A DNA stretch of 64,000 nucleotides. It comes from Pachyseris speciosa. Lineage: Eukaryota; Cnidaria; Anthozoa; Scleractinia; Pachyseridae. The notes below the pieces were generated by a model. It did not search any database. It had not been told where the DNA came from and saw only the letters and a program-made list of their open reading frames with translations. Below, one piece after another: positions 63,868 through 64,000 of this stretch. The translations under genes and the position numbers were made by a program. The stretch spans positions 77,001 to 141,000 of the forward strand of contig JAEMWC010000754.1 of NCBI GenBank assembly GCA_016490735.1, read 5' to 3'. Each line of letters begins with the position of its first letter. Position 1 is the first letter of the stretch.

Positions 63868-64000
63868 ACGCCGGATAAACATTTTCATCCAACATCGTGT
63901 TGTACGGGCATGTTTGACCGTTCAGCCACCTCTCTCGACATAGCTTTTAAATGGTTATTACCGATTGACGATTTGTTAGAGCGCTTTTCAATTGAGTGTC

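Larger units (their letters stand above)
63060..64000. repeat. duplicated segment matching 24735-25560, cut by window end
   Basis: Collinear with 24735-25560, including the palindromic MITE (63372-63553) and the start of a CCAAT-rich MITE at about 63978. It differs by an insertion at 63748-63866. By eye identity exceeds 95%, so the duplication is recent. Confidence 0.85.

Overview
The window is animal nuclear DNA. Genes are split by GT-AG introns, there is a nuclear gene for a mitochondrial ribosomal protein, and more than half of the sequence is transposons of types that abound in cnidarians (Penelope-like, DIRS-like, L1/Tx1-like, THAP-transposase elements, many MITEs and a tRNA-derived SINE). 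The whole pattern points to an anthozoan, most likely a stony coral. This is inferred from gene and repeat style, not from a database match.

Host genes. Positions 254-9925 (minus strand) hold the first nine coding exons of ANKIB1, an ankyrin-repeat RBR ubiquitin ligase; the window edge cuts it inside the RING1 region. About 500 bp away, on the plus strand, lies the complete two-exon gene for mitochondrial ribosomal protein uS14m (MRPS14, 10430-12319). The two diverge from a shared promoter interval. Positions 14538-15185, 33863-34429 and 58478-59044 are three single-exon members of a small family of two-pass membrane proteins with C-terminal PPxY motifs. The last two sit in a duplicated segment.

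From about 18.7 kb to the end the window is a nest of repeats. A unit carrying a short conserved ORF and CCAAT-rich MITEs occurs at 18.77-20.64, 23.06-26.03 (continuing at 32.25) and 52.74-54.5 kb. A second shared segment links 24.7-25.56 kb with 63.06-64.0 kb. A 6.2-kb L1/Tx1-like LINE (26031-32253) splits one unit and is flanked by a 14-bp target duplication; uninterrupted paralogues in the same window show the empty site. A DIRS-like tyrosine-recombinase retrotransposon runs on the minus strand from about 52.7 kb to 35.9 kb and is itself split by an 11.7-kb DNA transposon (36407-48100).

That 11.7-kb element is the most interesting object. It has 153-bp inverted repeats and TTAA target duplications, and removing it restores the recombinase reading frame exactly. 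It carries two convergent genes. One is an 11-exon THAP/DDE transposase, now broken by a stop and a frameshift. The other is an intact three-exon gene for a 218-residue protein made almost entirely of the cysteine-rich cytoplasmic 'ballast' domain otherwise known from the P2X7 receptor. A 3.7-kb element with 9-bp target duplications sits in an intron of this second gene. A 461-bp MITE in an ANKIB1 intron has nearly the same terminal bases and TTAA flanks, so the family has probably been active in this genome.

A complete hammerhead ribozyme fold lies in a Penelope-type inverted repeat at 49773-49814, and a second Penelope-like remnant with a GIY-YIG tail lies at 60981-62613.
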